NCBI RefSeq assembly: GCF_027489515.1
Contig: NZ_JAIXZS010000073.1
Location: 62,001-126,000, forward strand
Direction: 5' to 3'
Length of the DNA stretch: 64,000 bases
DNA from: Novosphingobium sp.
GTDB taxonomy: Bacteria > Pseudomonadota > Alphaproteobacteria > Sphingomonadales > Sphingomonadaceae
Of the stretch, positions 1 through 7,628 are shown piece after piece (within the stretch, counting starts at the first letter, position 1; each line of letters begins with the position of its first letter). A model generated the notes under the pieces. The model made no database searches and had not been told where the DNA came from. It was given only the letters and a program-made list of their open reading frames with translations. The position numbers and the translations under genes are program-made.

Positions 1-440
1 TTATCCTGATCAGCCACGATCGGCATATGGTGGAACTGACAGCTGACCGGCTGGTGCTCGTCGATGGCGGGACGGCGAAGGACTATCCGGGGAGCATCGA
101 GGACTACATCGACTTTGTGCTTGGGCGGAACCAGCCCAAGGGCGATGCGGGCAAGGGTGGCTCCGGCGGCTCAAAGCCGAAGGGCGGCGCGAAGAACCGC
201 GAGGAGATGAAGGCGCTGCAGAAGGCGGTGAGCGAGGCCGAAAGCGCAGTGGGCAAGGCCGAGGCGCGGCTGGCGGCGATCGATGCGGCGCTGGCGGGTT
301 CAGGCAAGCCGGCGGCGGATCTGGCGGGGCTGAACATGGCCGAACTCGGGCGCCAACGGCGCGAGGTGGCGGATCAGCTGGCGGTGGCGGAAGCGCGCTG
401 GATCGAAGCAGGAGAGGCGCTCGACGCCTTCATGAACTGA
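1..440 (+). CDS. ABC-F family ATPase, C-terminal part (5' end outside window)
   Basis: The reading frame is open from base 3 and ends at 440, giving about 145 visible residues. It begins with the H-loop (ILISHDRHMVE) of an ABC nucleotide-binding domain, followed by VDGG and a YPGS(I)EDY stretch typical of the end of the second ABC domain in Uup/YheS-type ABC-F proteins. A Gly/Lys-rich linker then leads into a Lys/Glu/Ala coiled coil of about 80 residues, the usual ABC-F C-terminal extension. ABC-F proteins are soluble ATPases that act on ribosomes. The subfamily cannot be fixed without the N-terminal half. The gene converges on, and overlaps by 11 bases, the ParA-like gene on the other strand. 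Confidence 0.85.
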   Translation, partial: ILISHDRHMVELTADRLVLVDGGTAKDYPGSIEDYIDFVLGRNQPKGDAGKGGSGGSKPKGGAKNREEMKALQKAVSEAESAVGKAEARLAAIDAALAGSGKPAADLAGLNMAELGRQRREVADQLAVAEARWIEAGEALDAFMN

Positions 441-1179
441 GAGAGGCCTGCATCGCAAGCTTGGCCTCGATGCCGTCCCACAGGCGCTGGAGGCGGGCGT
501 TGACGTCGGTTGAGGCGGCGAAGGTACCGATGGGCGCGCGGCGGGCGGCGGTCTGCTCGATCTGGCTGCTCATCGGGATTACTGGCCAGCCCGCAGCAAA
601 GCCGGTGTGGACCTCGCGGTGCAACTTGCGGCGGGGATCATACATCGAGAGCACCGGCAGGATCGGCGGGTGGCGCGGATGGTGCGTCAGGATCTCGGCC
701 TGGATCATCGGCAGTGCGCGTGCCGAAAGCGGCGAGGGCGGCAGCGGCACGATGAGAAGATCGGCGGCGGCAAAGACCTGCTCGCTGATCTCGTTCAGCA
801 CTGGCGGGCAATCGACAATGATCCGCGCGTAATCCTCCGAAAGCAGCGTGGCAGTGCGGGCCATGCGCTTGCGCTTGCCGATGCGGGCGAGCGTGGCCGG
901 GAGGCTGCGCATGCTCTCGTCCGCTTGCAGCACGGCAAGGCCGGGATAGCGGCTGGGCACGATGAGCTCGGCGGGTTTGCTGTCCTTGCGAAAGACCCCG
1001 GCGGCATTGCTTTCGCTACGGTCGGGAAGGCCGAGCAGCCAGCCGGCACCGCCCTGCGGATCAAGGTCCCACAGCAGCGTCGAATGGCCGGACTTCATGG
1101 CCGAGCGCCAGGCCATGTCGACCGCAAGGGTGGTTTTGCCGACCCCGCCCTTCACGCTGTAAACTGCGATGACCGCCAT
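430..1179 (-). CDS. ParA/MinD-like ATPase at the end of the chemotaxis operon
   Basis: This 249-residue protein has a deviant Walker A motif at residues 10-17 (KGGVGKTT), a Walker A' region (DLDPQGG) and a Walker B-like stretch (IIVDCPP). That is a complete ParA-type ATPase domain with no extra domain. The start ATG at 1179 places the Walker motif near the N-terminus as is usual. It is the last gene of the che operon and no ParB gene adjoins it. Orphan ParA proteins coded with che genes (PpfA in Rhodobacter, ParC in Vibrio) position and segregate chemosensory arrays, and the same job is inferred here. FlhG (flagellar number control) is a less likely alternative because no flhF is nearby. Confidence 0.85.
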   Translation of the reverse strand: MAVIAVYSVKGGVGKTTLAVDMAWRSAMKSGHSTLLWDLDPQGGAGWLLGLPDRSESNAAGVFRKDSKPAELIVPSRYPGLAVLQADESMRSLPATLARIGKRKRMARTATLLSEDYARIIVDCPPVLNEISEQVFAAADLLIVPLPPSPLSARALPMIQAEILTHHPRHPPILPVLSMYDPRRKLHREVHTGFAAGWPVIPMSSQIEQTAARRAPIGTFAASTDVNARLQRLWDGIEAKLAMQASLSS

Positions 1180-1290
1180 TGGTGCTTGTCGCCTCGTGCT
1201 TGCCTGAAGATCGCACCCAGTTTCCGGGATCGGCAAGCGAATGGCAACCCGCGGTTTGCGCCGGGTCCCGCAGCGGGACGCCGGGCCCGG

Positions 1291-1551
1291 CTACCGCAGC
1301 AGGCGCATTCTTTCGCGCAGGATATCGAGACCGATGCGTTCGACTTCGGTCTCGAGGCAATCGGCGTGGAGCAGCTTGGCAAGGCTGCGCTGTTTCTGCG
1401 CGATCAGATCGATTGCTTGCAGGCTGTCCATGTGCCGCATGGCCACGTCCATGTCGCCACAGAGCGAGGCGCCGAGCGTCTCGACTTCCTGCGCAAGTTC
1501 CTCGAGCACCAGCGCGATCTGGCGATGCGAGGCGGTGTTGGCGGGGGCCAT
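1291..1551 (-). CDS. Small helical protein of the chemotaxis operon, function unknown
   Basis: This 86-residue protein is predicted to be almost wholly alpha-helical (MAPANTASHRQIALVLEELA onwards), with heptad-like Leu/Ala spacing and no signal peptide or membrane segment. The ATG at 1551 follows an AAGGAA ribosome-binding site at good distance; an upstream GTG at 1557 is possible. It sits between cheW and the parA-like gene, co-directional with both. It is not recognised as CheW, CheX, CheZ or a ParB. From position alone it could be an adaptor linking the ParA-like ATPase to the array, or a small CheY-P regulator. The coding call rests on the RBS, codon use and operon fit. Confidence 0.65.
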   Translation of the reverse strand: MAPANTASHRQIALVLEELAQEVETLGASLCGDMDVAMRHMDSLQAIDLIAQKQRSLAKLLHADCLETEVERIGLDILRERMRLLR

Positions 1552-1605
1552 TGGCACGGGTTCCTTGAGCAGCGGCGCGAAGGGAGGAGGGGTGGTCTGC
1601 GCGGG

Positions 1606-2049
1606 TCAGGCGGCAGCGGCGAGGTGGGCCCCGTCGCTGAGCGCGAAGAGGTTGAGCACCATGACCATCTTGTCCTCGATTGCGGCAAGACCCTCGAGGA
1701 ACGGCACCACGCTGTCGTTGCCGACGCCAGGCGGCGGGGCCTGCAGCGTCTGATCGGGCACGGTGACGATGTCGCTGACCGAATCGACGATCCAGCCGCC
1801 GACCTGCTGGCCCAGCTGCGTCACGATGATCGCATGGCGCGGGGTCGGCTCCGTTGCGCGCCAGCCGAGGCGGGCAGCGAGATCGACCACCGGCAGCACG
1901 GTGCCGCGCAGGTTGACGACGCCCGCGACATAATGCGGCACGCGCGGCAGGCGGGTCGTCGGCGTCCAGGCGCGGATTTCGCGGATCGACATGATGTCGA
2001 GTCCGAAAACCTGGCCCTCGACCTCGAAAGTGATGAGTTCGCGGATCAT
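1606..2049 (-). CDS. cheW: Chemotaxis coupling protein CheW
   Basis: This 147-residue protein is a single CheW domain, the scaffold that couples receptors to the CheA kinase in the cytoplasmic array. Visible family signatures are the N-terminal LITFEVEGQVFGLDIMSIRE, the central VAGVVNLRGTVLPVVDLAARL and the C-terminal VDSVSDI segment. The ATG at 2049 gives the usual CheW N-terminus. It lies downstream of cheY in the che operon. It is the only dedicated CheW in the window, and no methyl-accepting chemoreceptor gene is present here, so its receptors must be encoded elsewhere. Confidence 0.95.
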   Translation of the reverse strand: MIRELITFEVEGQVFGLDIMSIREIRAWTPTTRLPRVPHYVAGVVNLRGTVLPVVDLAARLGWRATEPTPRHAIIVTQLGQQVGGWIVDSVSDIVTVPDQTLQAPPPGVGNDSVVPFLEGLAAIEDKMVMVLNLFALSDGAHLAAAA

Positions 2050-2077
2050 CGTTGGGGTTCCTTGGGGGCTGTGAAGG

Positions 2078-2129
2078 TCAGTGCACCACCCGGCGCACGC
2101 ATTGGGATCAGTGCGCCACCCGGCGCACG
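2078..2129. repeat. Direct duplication of the cheY 3' end
   Basis: Two 22-base copies with a single mismatch start at 2078 and 2108, a period of 30 bases. The copy at 2108-2129 forms the last codons and stop of cheY (…RVAH-stop on the minus strand). The copy at 2078-2099 lies just behind it in the cheY-cheW gap and carries the same in-sense stop. It looks like a short tandem duplication. Confidence 0.8.
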
Positions 2130-2479
2130 GCGGCGACGAGCTTGGCGGCATCGAAGGGCTTGACGATCCAGCCGGTCGCCCCAGCTTCACGGGCGCGGGC
2201 CTTCTTCTCGTCGGAGCTTTCGGTTGTGAGCACGAGGATCGGGCGGTCGCGGTGGCGGGTGCCCTCGCGCAGACGCTCGATCAGGCCGAAGCCATCGAGG
2301 CGCGGCATGTTGATATCGGTGATGACGACATCGACCTCGTTGAGCGCGAGCCAATCGAGCGCGGCAAGGCCGTCTTCGGCTTGCGCCACCTCGAAACCTT
2401 GCGTCGAGAGGGCATGATTCAGGAGAGCCCGCATGCTCGGGCTGTCGTCTACAGTCAGGATTCGGGTGGCTTGGGTCAT
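2108..2479 (-). CDS. cheY: Chemotaxis response regulator CheY
   Basis: This 123-residue stand-alone receiver domain has the acidic pair D11-D12, the phospho-acceptor D55 (VVITDINMPRLDG), a Thr at 85/86 (LVLTT) and the conserved K107 (VKPFD). When phosphorylated by CheA, such proteins bind the flagellar switch. It lies between cheD and cheW in the che operon. The canonical target for CheY-P, the EIDALL peptide of FliM, is not visible in the FliM of this window, so how this CheY reaches the switch is unclear. Confidence 0.96.
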   Translation of the reverse strand: MTQATRILTVDDSPSMRALLNHALSTQGFEVAQAEDGLAALDWLALNEVDVVITDINMPRLDGFGLIERLREGTRHRDRPILVLTTESSDEKKARAREAGATGWIVKPFDAAKLVAAVRRVAH

Positions 2480-2500
2480 GCTGGGGCTCGCTTGTTGGAA

Positions 2501-3064
2501 TCAGAACAGTTCGACATCGCCGGACGCGCGTTCCGGACGAGTGGTGGGATTGACCGGCGGGGCGAGGCGATCCTCGACCGTGCGGCAGCGGATCTGGCCC
2601 GAGGCCGGGCGGAAATCGACGCGGCGGGCATTGGTGCCGCCAAGGTCCTCACGCATCAGCACGATCCCTTCGCGGCGGAGGAAGCCCTGCGCGAATTCGG
2701 CATTTGCCGTGCCGATCCGCATCATGTTGCGGTTGACGTTGGCCCCGCCATAGAGATGCGCGCGCAGCCGCGATTTGCGTGCGCCCATGCCAAGCATCTG
2801 GTTGACGAGCAGTTCCATGAGATAGACGCCGTAGTGCTCGTCGACCGCGTTGGTGCCGGCAAGACCGGCGGGAGGTTCGGCAAGCAGGAAGTGGTTCATG
2901 CCGCCGACACGCGCCTCGGGATCATAAAGGCACGAGGCGACGCAGCTGCCAAGCACGGTCGAGAACTCGATCTGCGGATCGCTGCTCACGAGCGCTTGTC
3001 CCTGCATGACGGTCACGCGTTCGATCGGGCGTTCAAGGGATCCGAGGATTCGGCGTTCGAACAT
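2501..3064 (-). CDS. cheD: Chemoreceptor glutamine deamidase CheD
   Basis: This 187-residue protein matches CheD, which deamidates glutamines on chemoreceptors. The catalytic Cys lies in STVLGSCVASCLYDPEA (residues 35-51) and the catalytic His in GGMNHFLL (about residue 57). The middle (LRAHLYGGANV) and the N(R)MMRIGTANAEFA segment are also family-typical. The start at 3064 lies four bases after the cheB stop, indicating translational coupling. A Thr/Arg-rich tail of about 30 residues extends past the conserved core. Confidence 0.95.
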   Translation of the reverse strand: MFERRILGSLERPIERVTVMQGQALVSSDPQIEFSTVLGSCVASCLYDPEARVGGMNHFLLAEPPAGLAGTNAVDEHYGVYLMELLVNQMLGMGARKSRLRAHLYGGANVNRNMMRIGTANAEFAQGFLRREGIVLMREDLGGTNARRVDFRPASGQIRCRTVEDRLAPPVNPTTRPERASGDVELF

Positions 3065-3068
3065 CGGA

Positions 3069-4127
3069 TCAGGCTGCCTTGCTGAAAGCGTGGCGGGCAA
3101 TCGTGCCGATCGGCGCGACGACACCGGCAGCGCCGAGCGCGATGGCGGCGCGCGGCATGCCGAAGACAGTGCAGGTCGCCTCGTCCTGTGCGATGGTGCG
3201 CGCGCCGGACTGGGCGAGCGCGAGCAGCCCTTCCGCGCCATCAGTGCCCATGCCGGTGAGGAGGATGCCGACCGCACCCGCGCCGACCACTTCGGCGGCC
3301 GAGTGGAACAGCACGTCGACGCTGGGCAGATGGCCGGAAACGGGCTCGCCGCGGCGCAGACGCTGATAGAGATGACCGCTGCGGCCGCCGACCGAGAGGT
3401 GGCGATCATCGCCGGGCGCGATGTAGACATGGCCGTCAAGCAGCGGGAGATCTGGCTCTGCGATCACGATCCTTGGCGGGCAGGATTGATCGAGCGTGCG
3501 CGCGACCGCAGGAGCGAAACGCGCCGAGATGTGCTGGACGACCACCGTGGGCGGACAATCGGTGGGGAATCCGCCGAGCAGAACCTGCAATGCTTCCACG
3601 CCGCCAGTGGAGGAGCCGACGGCGATGAGGCGAGGGCGCTCGATCAGCGCCGGGCTGCGGGGCGCAGTGGACGTGCGCGGCGGCGTGGGGGTCGGCGGGG
3701 CCGGGCGGGTGACGAAGCGGACCTTGGAGGCATCGCGGACAAGATCGGCGAGCCTGCCTTCATCATCGAACGAATAGCCGTTCGCCCCTTCACCCTTGGC
3801 GTAGCAGCCGACTGCGCCGATCGCGAGCGCGCGTGCGGTGGTCTCTGCGCCTTCGTGGGTCGAGCCCGAGACAACGATGACCGGCGTGGGGCGCAGCGCC
3901 ATGATCTTCTCGAGGAAGTCGAGCCCGTTCATGCCCGGCATCTCGACATCAAGCGTGACGACATCGGGATCGAGCTCGCGGATCATCTGGCGGCCTTCCG
4001 CCGCATTGGCAGCGGCGCCGACGACGACGATATCGTCCTCGCGCTCGAAGCGGTTCTGCAGAATGGCGCGCATCGTCGGTGAATCCTCGACGATCACGAC
4101 GCGGATGGGCTTGCTCGTTCGGCTCAT
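3069..4127 (-). CDS. cheB: Chemotaxis protein-glutamate methylesterase CheB (complete active site)
   Basis: This 352-residue protein has an N-terminal receiver domain (D60 in VVTLDVEMPGMNG) and a C-terminal methylesterase domain joined by a Pro/Thr linker around residues 142-160. The catalytic triad can be seen: Ser in VGSSTGGVEAL (about 173), His in VVQHIS (about 199) and Asp in LLTGMGTDGAEG (about 296). It removes methyl groups from receptor glutamates in adaptation and opposes CheR, whose gene overlaps it by ATGA. Contrast the second CheB-like protein at 7629, which lacks the His. Confidence 0.97.
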   Translation of the reverse strand: MSRTSKPIRVVIVEDSPTMRAILQNRFEREDDIVVVGAAANAAEGRQMIRELDPDVVTLDVEMPGMNGLDFLEKIMALRPTPVIVVSGSTHEGAETTARALAIGAVGCYAKGEGANGYSFDDEGRLADLVRDASKVRFVTRPAPPTPTPPRTSTAPRSPALIERPRLIAVGSSTGGVEALQVLLGGFPTDCPPTVVVQHISARFAPAVARTLDQSCPPRIVIAEPDLPLLDGHVYIAPGDDRHLSVGGRSGHLYQRLRRGEPVSGHLPSVDVLFHSAAEVVGAGAVGILLTGMGTDGAEGLLALAQSGARTIAQDEATCTVFGMPRAAIALGAAGVVAPIGTIARHAFSKAA

Positions 4128-4993
4128 GCCTCGCTCCGACGGTAGATGGTGGGACCCGCGGTGGCGAGCAGCTGTAGGGCGGGGCCGGTCACGCGTTCGC
4201 TGTGGCCGACATAGAGCCAGCCGCCGGGCACAAGCGCCTCGGCAAAGCGCGCGACGAGCCGCTCCTTGGTGGGGTTGTCGAAATAGATCATCACGTTGCG
4301 GCAGAAGATCACATCGAACTTGCCCTGCATCGGCCAGGGGCCGTGGAGGTTGAGCGTGCGGAAGCGGGCGAGCGCGCGCACGCTGGGTGCGATCTCGGTT
4401 TCCTCGCCCGCGGGCACCGTCCAGGCGCGGGTGAGTGCATCGGGCACGGCCTTCAATTCCTCGGTGCGGTAGCGCGCAGCCTCTGCCTTGCGCAGTGCGT
4501 GGGCGGCGATGTCGCTGCCAAGCAGGCGCACGTCGGCGCGCGCGATGCGCTCGCCGGCCACGCGATCGGGACCGAGCAGGGTCATCAGCAGCGACCAGGT
4601 CTCCTCGCCGCTCGAACTGCCGGCCGACCACAGCCGCACCTTGCCGCCGCGCGCGAGCGTATCGACGAGGCCGGGGCGGACGTGGCTGGCGAAATGCTCG
4701 AAGTGATGCGCCTCGCGGTAGAAGAAAGTGTGGTTGGTGGTAAGCGCCATGATCGCGCGATTGCGCTCGGCGGCATCCTCGCGGATGCGCAGAATGTAGG
4801 AGCCGAAGGTGGCGCAGCCCGAATCGCGCACCAGCGGTGCAAGGCGCGAGTAGACCAGCATGGCCTTGCCTTCTGCCAGCACGATCCCCGCCTCACGGTG
4901 CGCGATCTCGCTCACCGCAGCGAAGTCAGCCGCGCTGTAGACGCCGGGGCTGATCCCGGGCAGTGTTTCGACATGGGCGAGCGCAGCGCTCAT
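4124..4993 (-). CDS. cheR: Chemotaxis protein methyltransferase CheR
   Basis: This 289-residue protein has an N-terminal helical CheR domain, including TTNHTFFYRE at about residue 85, followed by an S-adenosylmethionine-dependent methyltransferase fold. The SAM-binding loop is RLWSAGSSSGEE and the downstream signature is FDVIFCRNVMIYFD. It methylates receptor glutamates. Its start overlaps the cheA stop and its stop overlaps the cheB start, both by ATGA, so cheA-cheR-cheB are probably translationally coupled. Confidence 0.97.
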   Translation of the reverse strand: MSAALAHVETLPGISPGVYSAADFAAVSEIAHREAGIVLAEGKAMLVYSRLAPLVRDSGCATFGSYILRIREDAAERNRAIMALTTNHTFFYREAHHFEHFASHVRPGLVDTLARGGKVRLWSAGSSSGEETWSLLMTLLGPDRVAGERIARADVRLLGSDIAAHALRKAEAARYRTEELKAVPDALTRAWTVPAGEETEIAPSVRALARFRTLNLHGPWPMQGKFDVIFCRNVMIYFDNPTKERLVARFAEALVPGGWLYVGHSERVTGPALQLLATAGPTIYRRSEA

Positions 4994-7155
4994 GCAGCCT
5001 CGGCGATCATCGGGCCGGCCAGTGCGCTGGGGCCCTGGCCGGAAAGGCTGCGCGCGACAAGGCTGTCGACATCGACGATAAGCGCGACCATGCCATCGCC
5101 GAGGATGGTAGCGCCTGAGACGCCTTCGACCGAGCGGTAGTGGGTATCGAGGCTCTTGATCACGACCTGGCGCTGATCGCAGATCGCATCGACAAGCAGC
5201 GCGGCGCGGCCGGCGCCTTCGGTCTCGACCACGATGAGCACGCCTTCGTGCGCCTGTTCGATCGCGCCCTGCGCGCCGACTGCGGCGTGGAGCGGCAGGA
5301 CCGGAATGAACTTGCCGCGCACGTTGATCATCGCACGGTGCGCGCCGAGGCCCTGCACTTCGGCCTTGGTCGGGCGCAGGCTTTCGACGACATTGGCTAG
5401 CGGCACGACGAGCGTCTGATCACCCACGTTGACGACCATGCCGTCCGAAATGGCGAGGGTGAGCGGCAGGGTCAGCGTGAAGGTGGTGCCGCTGCCGGGC
5501 TCGCTGTCGATGGTGATCCGTCCGCCGAGTTCTTTCACGTTCTGGCGCACGACATCCATGCCGACGCCGCGGCCCGAGATGTTCGAGACCTGCTGCGCGG
5601 TGGAGAAGCCGGGCGCGAAGATGAGGTGGTCGATCTCTTCCTTCGAGAGCTGGGCGTCGGGGGCGATGAGGCCCTTTTCGACCGCTTTCGCAAAGACGCG
5701 CTCGCGGTTGATGCCCGCGCCATCGTCGGCGATGCGGATGAGAATGCGGCCCGAGCGGTGCTCGGCGGAGAGGGTCAGCGTGCCTTCTGCGGGCTTGCCG
5801 GCGGCGATGCGCGCCTCGGCGCTTTCGATGCCGTGGTCCACCGCGTTGCGGATAAGGTGGGTGAGCGGCTCGCCGAGGCGCTCGATAACGGTCTTGTCGA
5901 GCTCGGTGCTTTCACCCGAGACTTCGAGGCGGACATGCTTGCCGGTGGTGGCGGTGAGTTCGCGCAGGATGCGCGGCACACGGCTGAACACCGAGCCGAT
6001 CGGCTGGGCGCGGATCGACATCGCCGATTCCTGGATGTCGCGGGTGAGCCCTTCGAGGATGGTGAGCTCTTCCTTTACCGCGAGGCCATCGCCCGCAAGG
6101 CGCTGCGCCATCATCGCCTGAGCGATGACGAGTTCGCCGACCGCATCGATCAGCTTGTCGAGCTTGCCGAGTTCGATGCGGATCGACTGGCCGAGCGCGG
6201 GGGGCGCGGGCGGGGCGGCGGCAGGTGCAGGCGCGGCGCCAGGCTGCACGGCGGCAACGGCTGGGGCGGGTGCAGCAGGCGCGGCACTCGCGCTGGGGGG
6301 CGCCGGCGGCGGGGCATGGCGCACCGCCGGCATCGGCGAGTCGGTGCCCGTGGCGAGGCCGCAATCATCGCCGACGAATTCGAAGATTTCCCGCGCGGCG
6401 CTTTCGCTGACATCGGCATCGAGCGCGAAAGTCCAGCCGAGATAGCCGGTGCCGGGATCGAGCGTATCGAGCGGGGGGACGGCGCCGCAATCGCATTCGA
6501 TGCAACGCGCGCCGAGCGCGGCAAGCTCACGCAGGAGGAGCAAGGGTTCACCGCCGTTGCGCATGGCTCCGGCGTGGGGGCGGACCTTGAGCAGCCAGGC
6601 AGGGGCGGGAGCCGGTGCAGGGGGGGCTGCGGGGGCTTCCATCGCGCCGGTGATGTCGTCGAGCATAGCGTCGAGATCGAAGGGATCTTCACGATCTTCA
6701 CTCGTATCGACACTGGAAGAAGTGACGGATGGTGTTGAAATAAAAGAGGAAACTTCGGATACTGGCGCAGCGGCCGCATTGGCCGCCTGGGCGGCCGTCA
6801 GTTCGGCGAGGAGGCCAACGTCATCGGGCACATCGCAGAGGCCGCGCGCGGCGCCGACGTGGTCGCTCAGCGTATCGAGCGCACGCAGGAGCAAGTCGAC
6901 GAGGGGTTCGGTAACCGGCACCGCGCCTTCGCGCACGTCGGAGAGCAGGGTCTCGAACGTGTGGGTAAAGGCCTGCAGCGCGACATAGCCGAAAGCACCC
7001 GCGCCCCCCTTGATCGAGTGGACCGCGCGGAACACCGCGTTGACGGTATCGCTGTCCTGTGTGCCGGCCTTGCAGGCGGCGAGGCCGCTTTCCGCCGCCG
7101 CCAGCGATTCCTCGCACTCGGCGAAGAAGATGGCCTGGATTTCCTCGGCGTTCAT
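4990..7155 (-). CDS. cheA: Chemotaxis histidine kinase CheA
   Basis: This 721-residue kinase has an HPt domain with the phosphorylated His46 (FRAVHSIKGGAGAFGY). A central segment at about 200-305 (WLLKVRPHAGAMRNGG…) resembles the domain seen after HPt in many alphaproteobacterial CheA proteins. A Pro/Ala linker, a dimerisation helix, an HATPase domain (N-box HLIRNAVDHGIE, G1 DDGAGIN, G2 GRGVGMDVV) and a CheW-like domain at the C-terminus complete it. It phosphorylates CheY and CheB. The start at 7155 was chosen because it begins directly with the HPt domain and overlaps the stop of the upstream STAS gene. Confidence 0.97.
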   Translation of the reverse strand: MNAEEIQAIFFAECEESLAAAESGLAACKAGTQDSDTVNAVFRAVHSIKGGAGAFGYVALQAFTHTFETLLSDVREGAVPVTEPLVDLLLRALDTLSDHVGAARGLCDVPDDVGLLAELTAAQAANAAAAPVSEVSSFISTPSVTSSSVDTSEDREDPFDLDAMLDDITGAMEAPAAPPAPAPAPAWLLKVRPHAGAMRNGGEPLLLLRELAALGARCIECDCGAVPPLDTLDPGTGYLGWTFALDADVSESAAREIFEFVGDDCGLATGTDSPMPAVRHAPPPAPPSASAAPAAPAPAVAAVQPGAAPAPAAAPPAPPALGQSIRIELGKLDKLIDAVGELVIAQAMMAQRLAGDGLAVKEELTILEGLTRDIQESAMSIRAQPIGSVFSRVPRILRELTATTGKHVRLEVSGESTELDKTVIERLGEPLTHLIRNAVDHGIESAEARIAAGKPAEGTLTLSAEHRSGRILIRIADDGAGINRERVFAKAVEKGLIAPDAQLSKEEIDHLIFAPGFSTAQQVSNISGRGVGMDVVRQNVKELGGRITIDSEPGSGTTFTLTLPLTLAISDGMVVNVGDQTLVVPLANVVESLRPTKAEVQGLGAHRAMINVRGKFIPVLPLHAAVGAQGAIEQAHEGVLIVVETEGAGRAALLVDAICDQRQVVIKSLDTHYRSVEGVSGATILGDGMVALIVDVDSLVARSLSGQGPSALAGPMIAEAA

Positions 7156-7427
7156 GCAGCGCCTCCGCCATGAACTGCACCGTCGAAGAGTTCCGCCTCG
7201 AGGCCAAGCTGGCGGGCGGTTTCGCGCAAGTGGTCGGACGGCTCGATAACGGCACCATCGCTGGTGCGGCGTGCGCTGACGAGGAGCTGGAGCATGGCCT
7301 GCCCGATCTGGGTGCAATCGCGCGCGTTGATATGGAGCGCGCCCGAACCGAGCCCGGCCACCATTTCAGGCAGCAGGGCCTCGGCTGCGGCGCGGTCGCA
7401 CCGGGGGGGCAGGGTGATCGTCGGCAT
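7152..7427 (-). CDS. STAS-domain protein, first gene of the chemotaxis operon
   Basis: This 91-residue protein resembles the STAS (anti-sigma antagonist-like) fold: an N-terminal strand (MPTITLPPRCD), an ALHINARDCTQIG loop where such proteins carry their phosphorylatable Ser/Thr, then helices. The ATG at 7427 is the first likely start, and the stop overlaps the cheA start by ATGA. Small STAS proteins open the che operon in a number of alphaproteobacteria. Whether this one is phosphorylated (Thr of DCTQIG) or binds CheA cannot be told from the sequence. Confidence 0.75.
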   Translation of the reverse strand: MPTITLPPRCDRAAAEALLPEMVAGLGSGALHINARDCTQIGQAMLQLLVSARRTSDGAVIEPSDHLRETARQLGLEAELFDGAVHGGGAA

Positions 7428-7628
7428 GGATGCGGCTTCCCTCGCTGGCCTCGCAGATGGAGGCACGCTTTCCCCGCTGGCTTAGGGGGGAAGCGGCAAA
7501 GGTCGCCTTGCCTCGGGCTTACGGTGAGATACTTAACGGCGTGAGGAGGAATTGCAGGGAGGCGGGCGCGTATCACGCGCTCTACAGCGCCCGACATGCG
7601 GCGCGCCAACAGGAAGGTAAGCCTCCCC

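Noticed and set aside
1551..1570. Sigma-54-like TTGGCACGGG on the plus strand at the start of the 86 aa gene
   Set aside because: The spacing to the following TTGA is two bases too long, the -12 GC is missing, and no gene follows on that strand.
607..2163. 518-codon open frame on the plus strand over the che operon
   Set aside because: It runs antisense to parA, the 86 aa gene and cheW, which have clear family motifs. Long antisense frames are expected in GC-rich codons.
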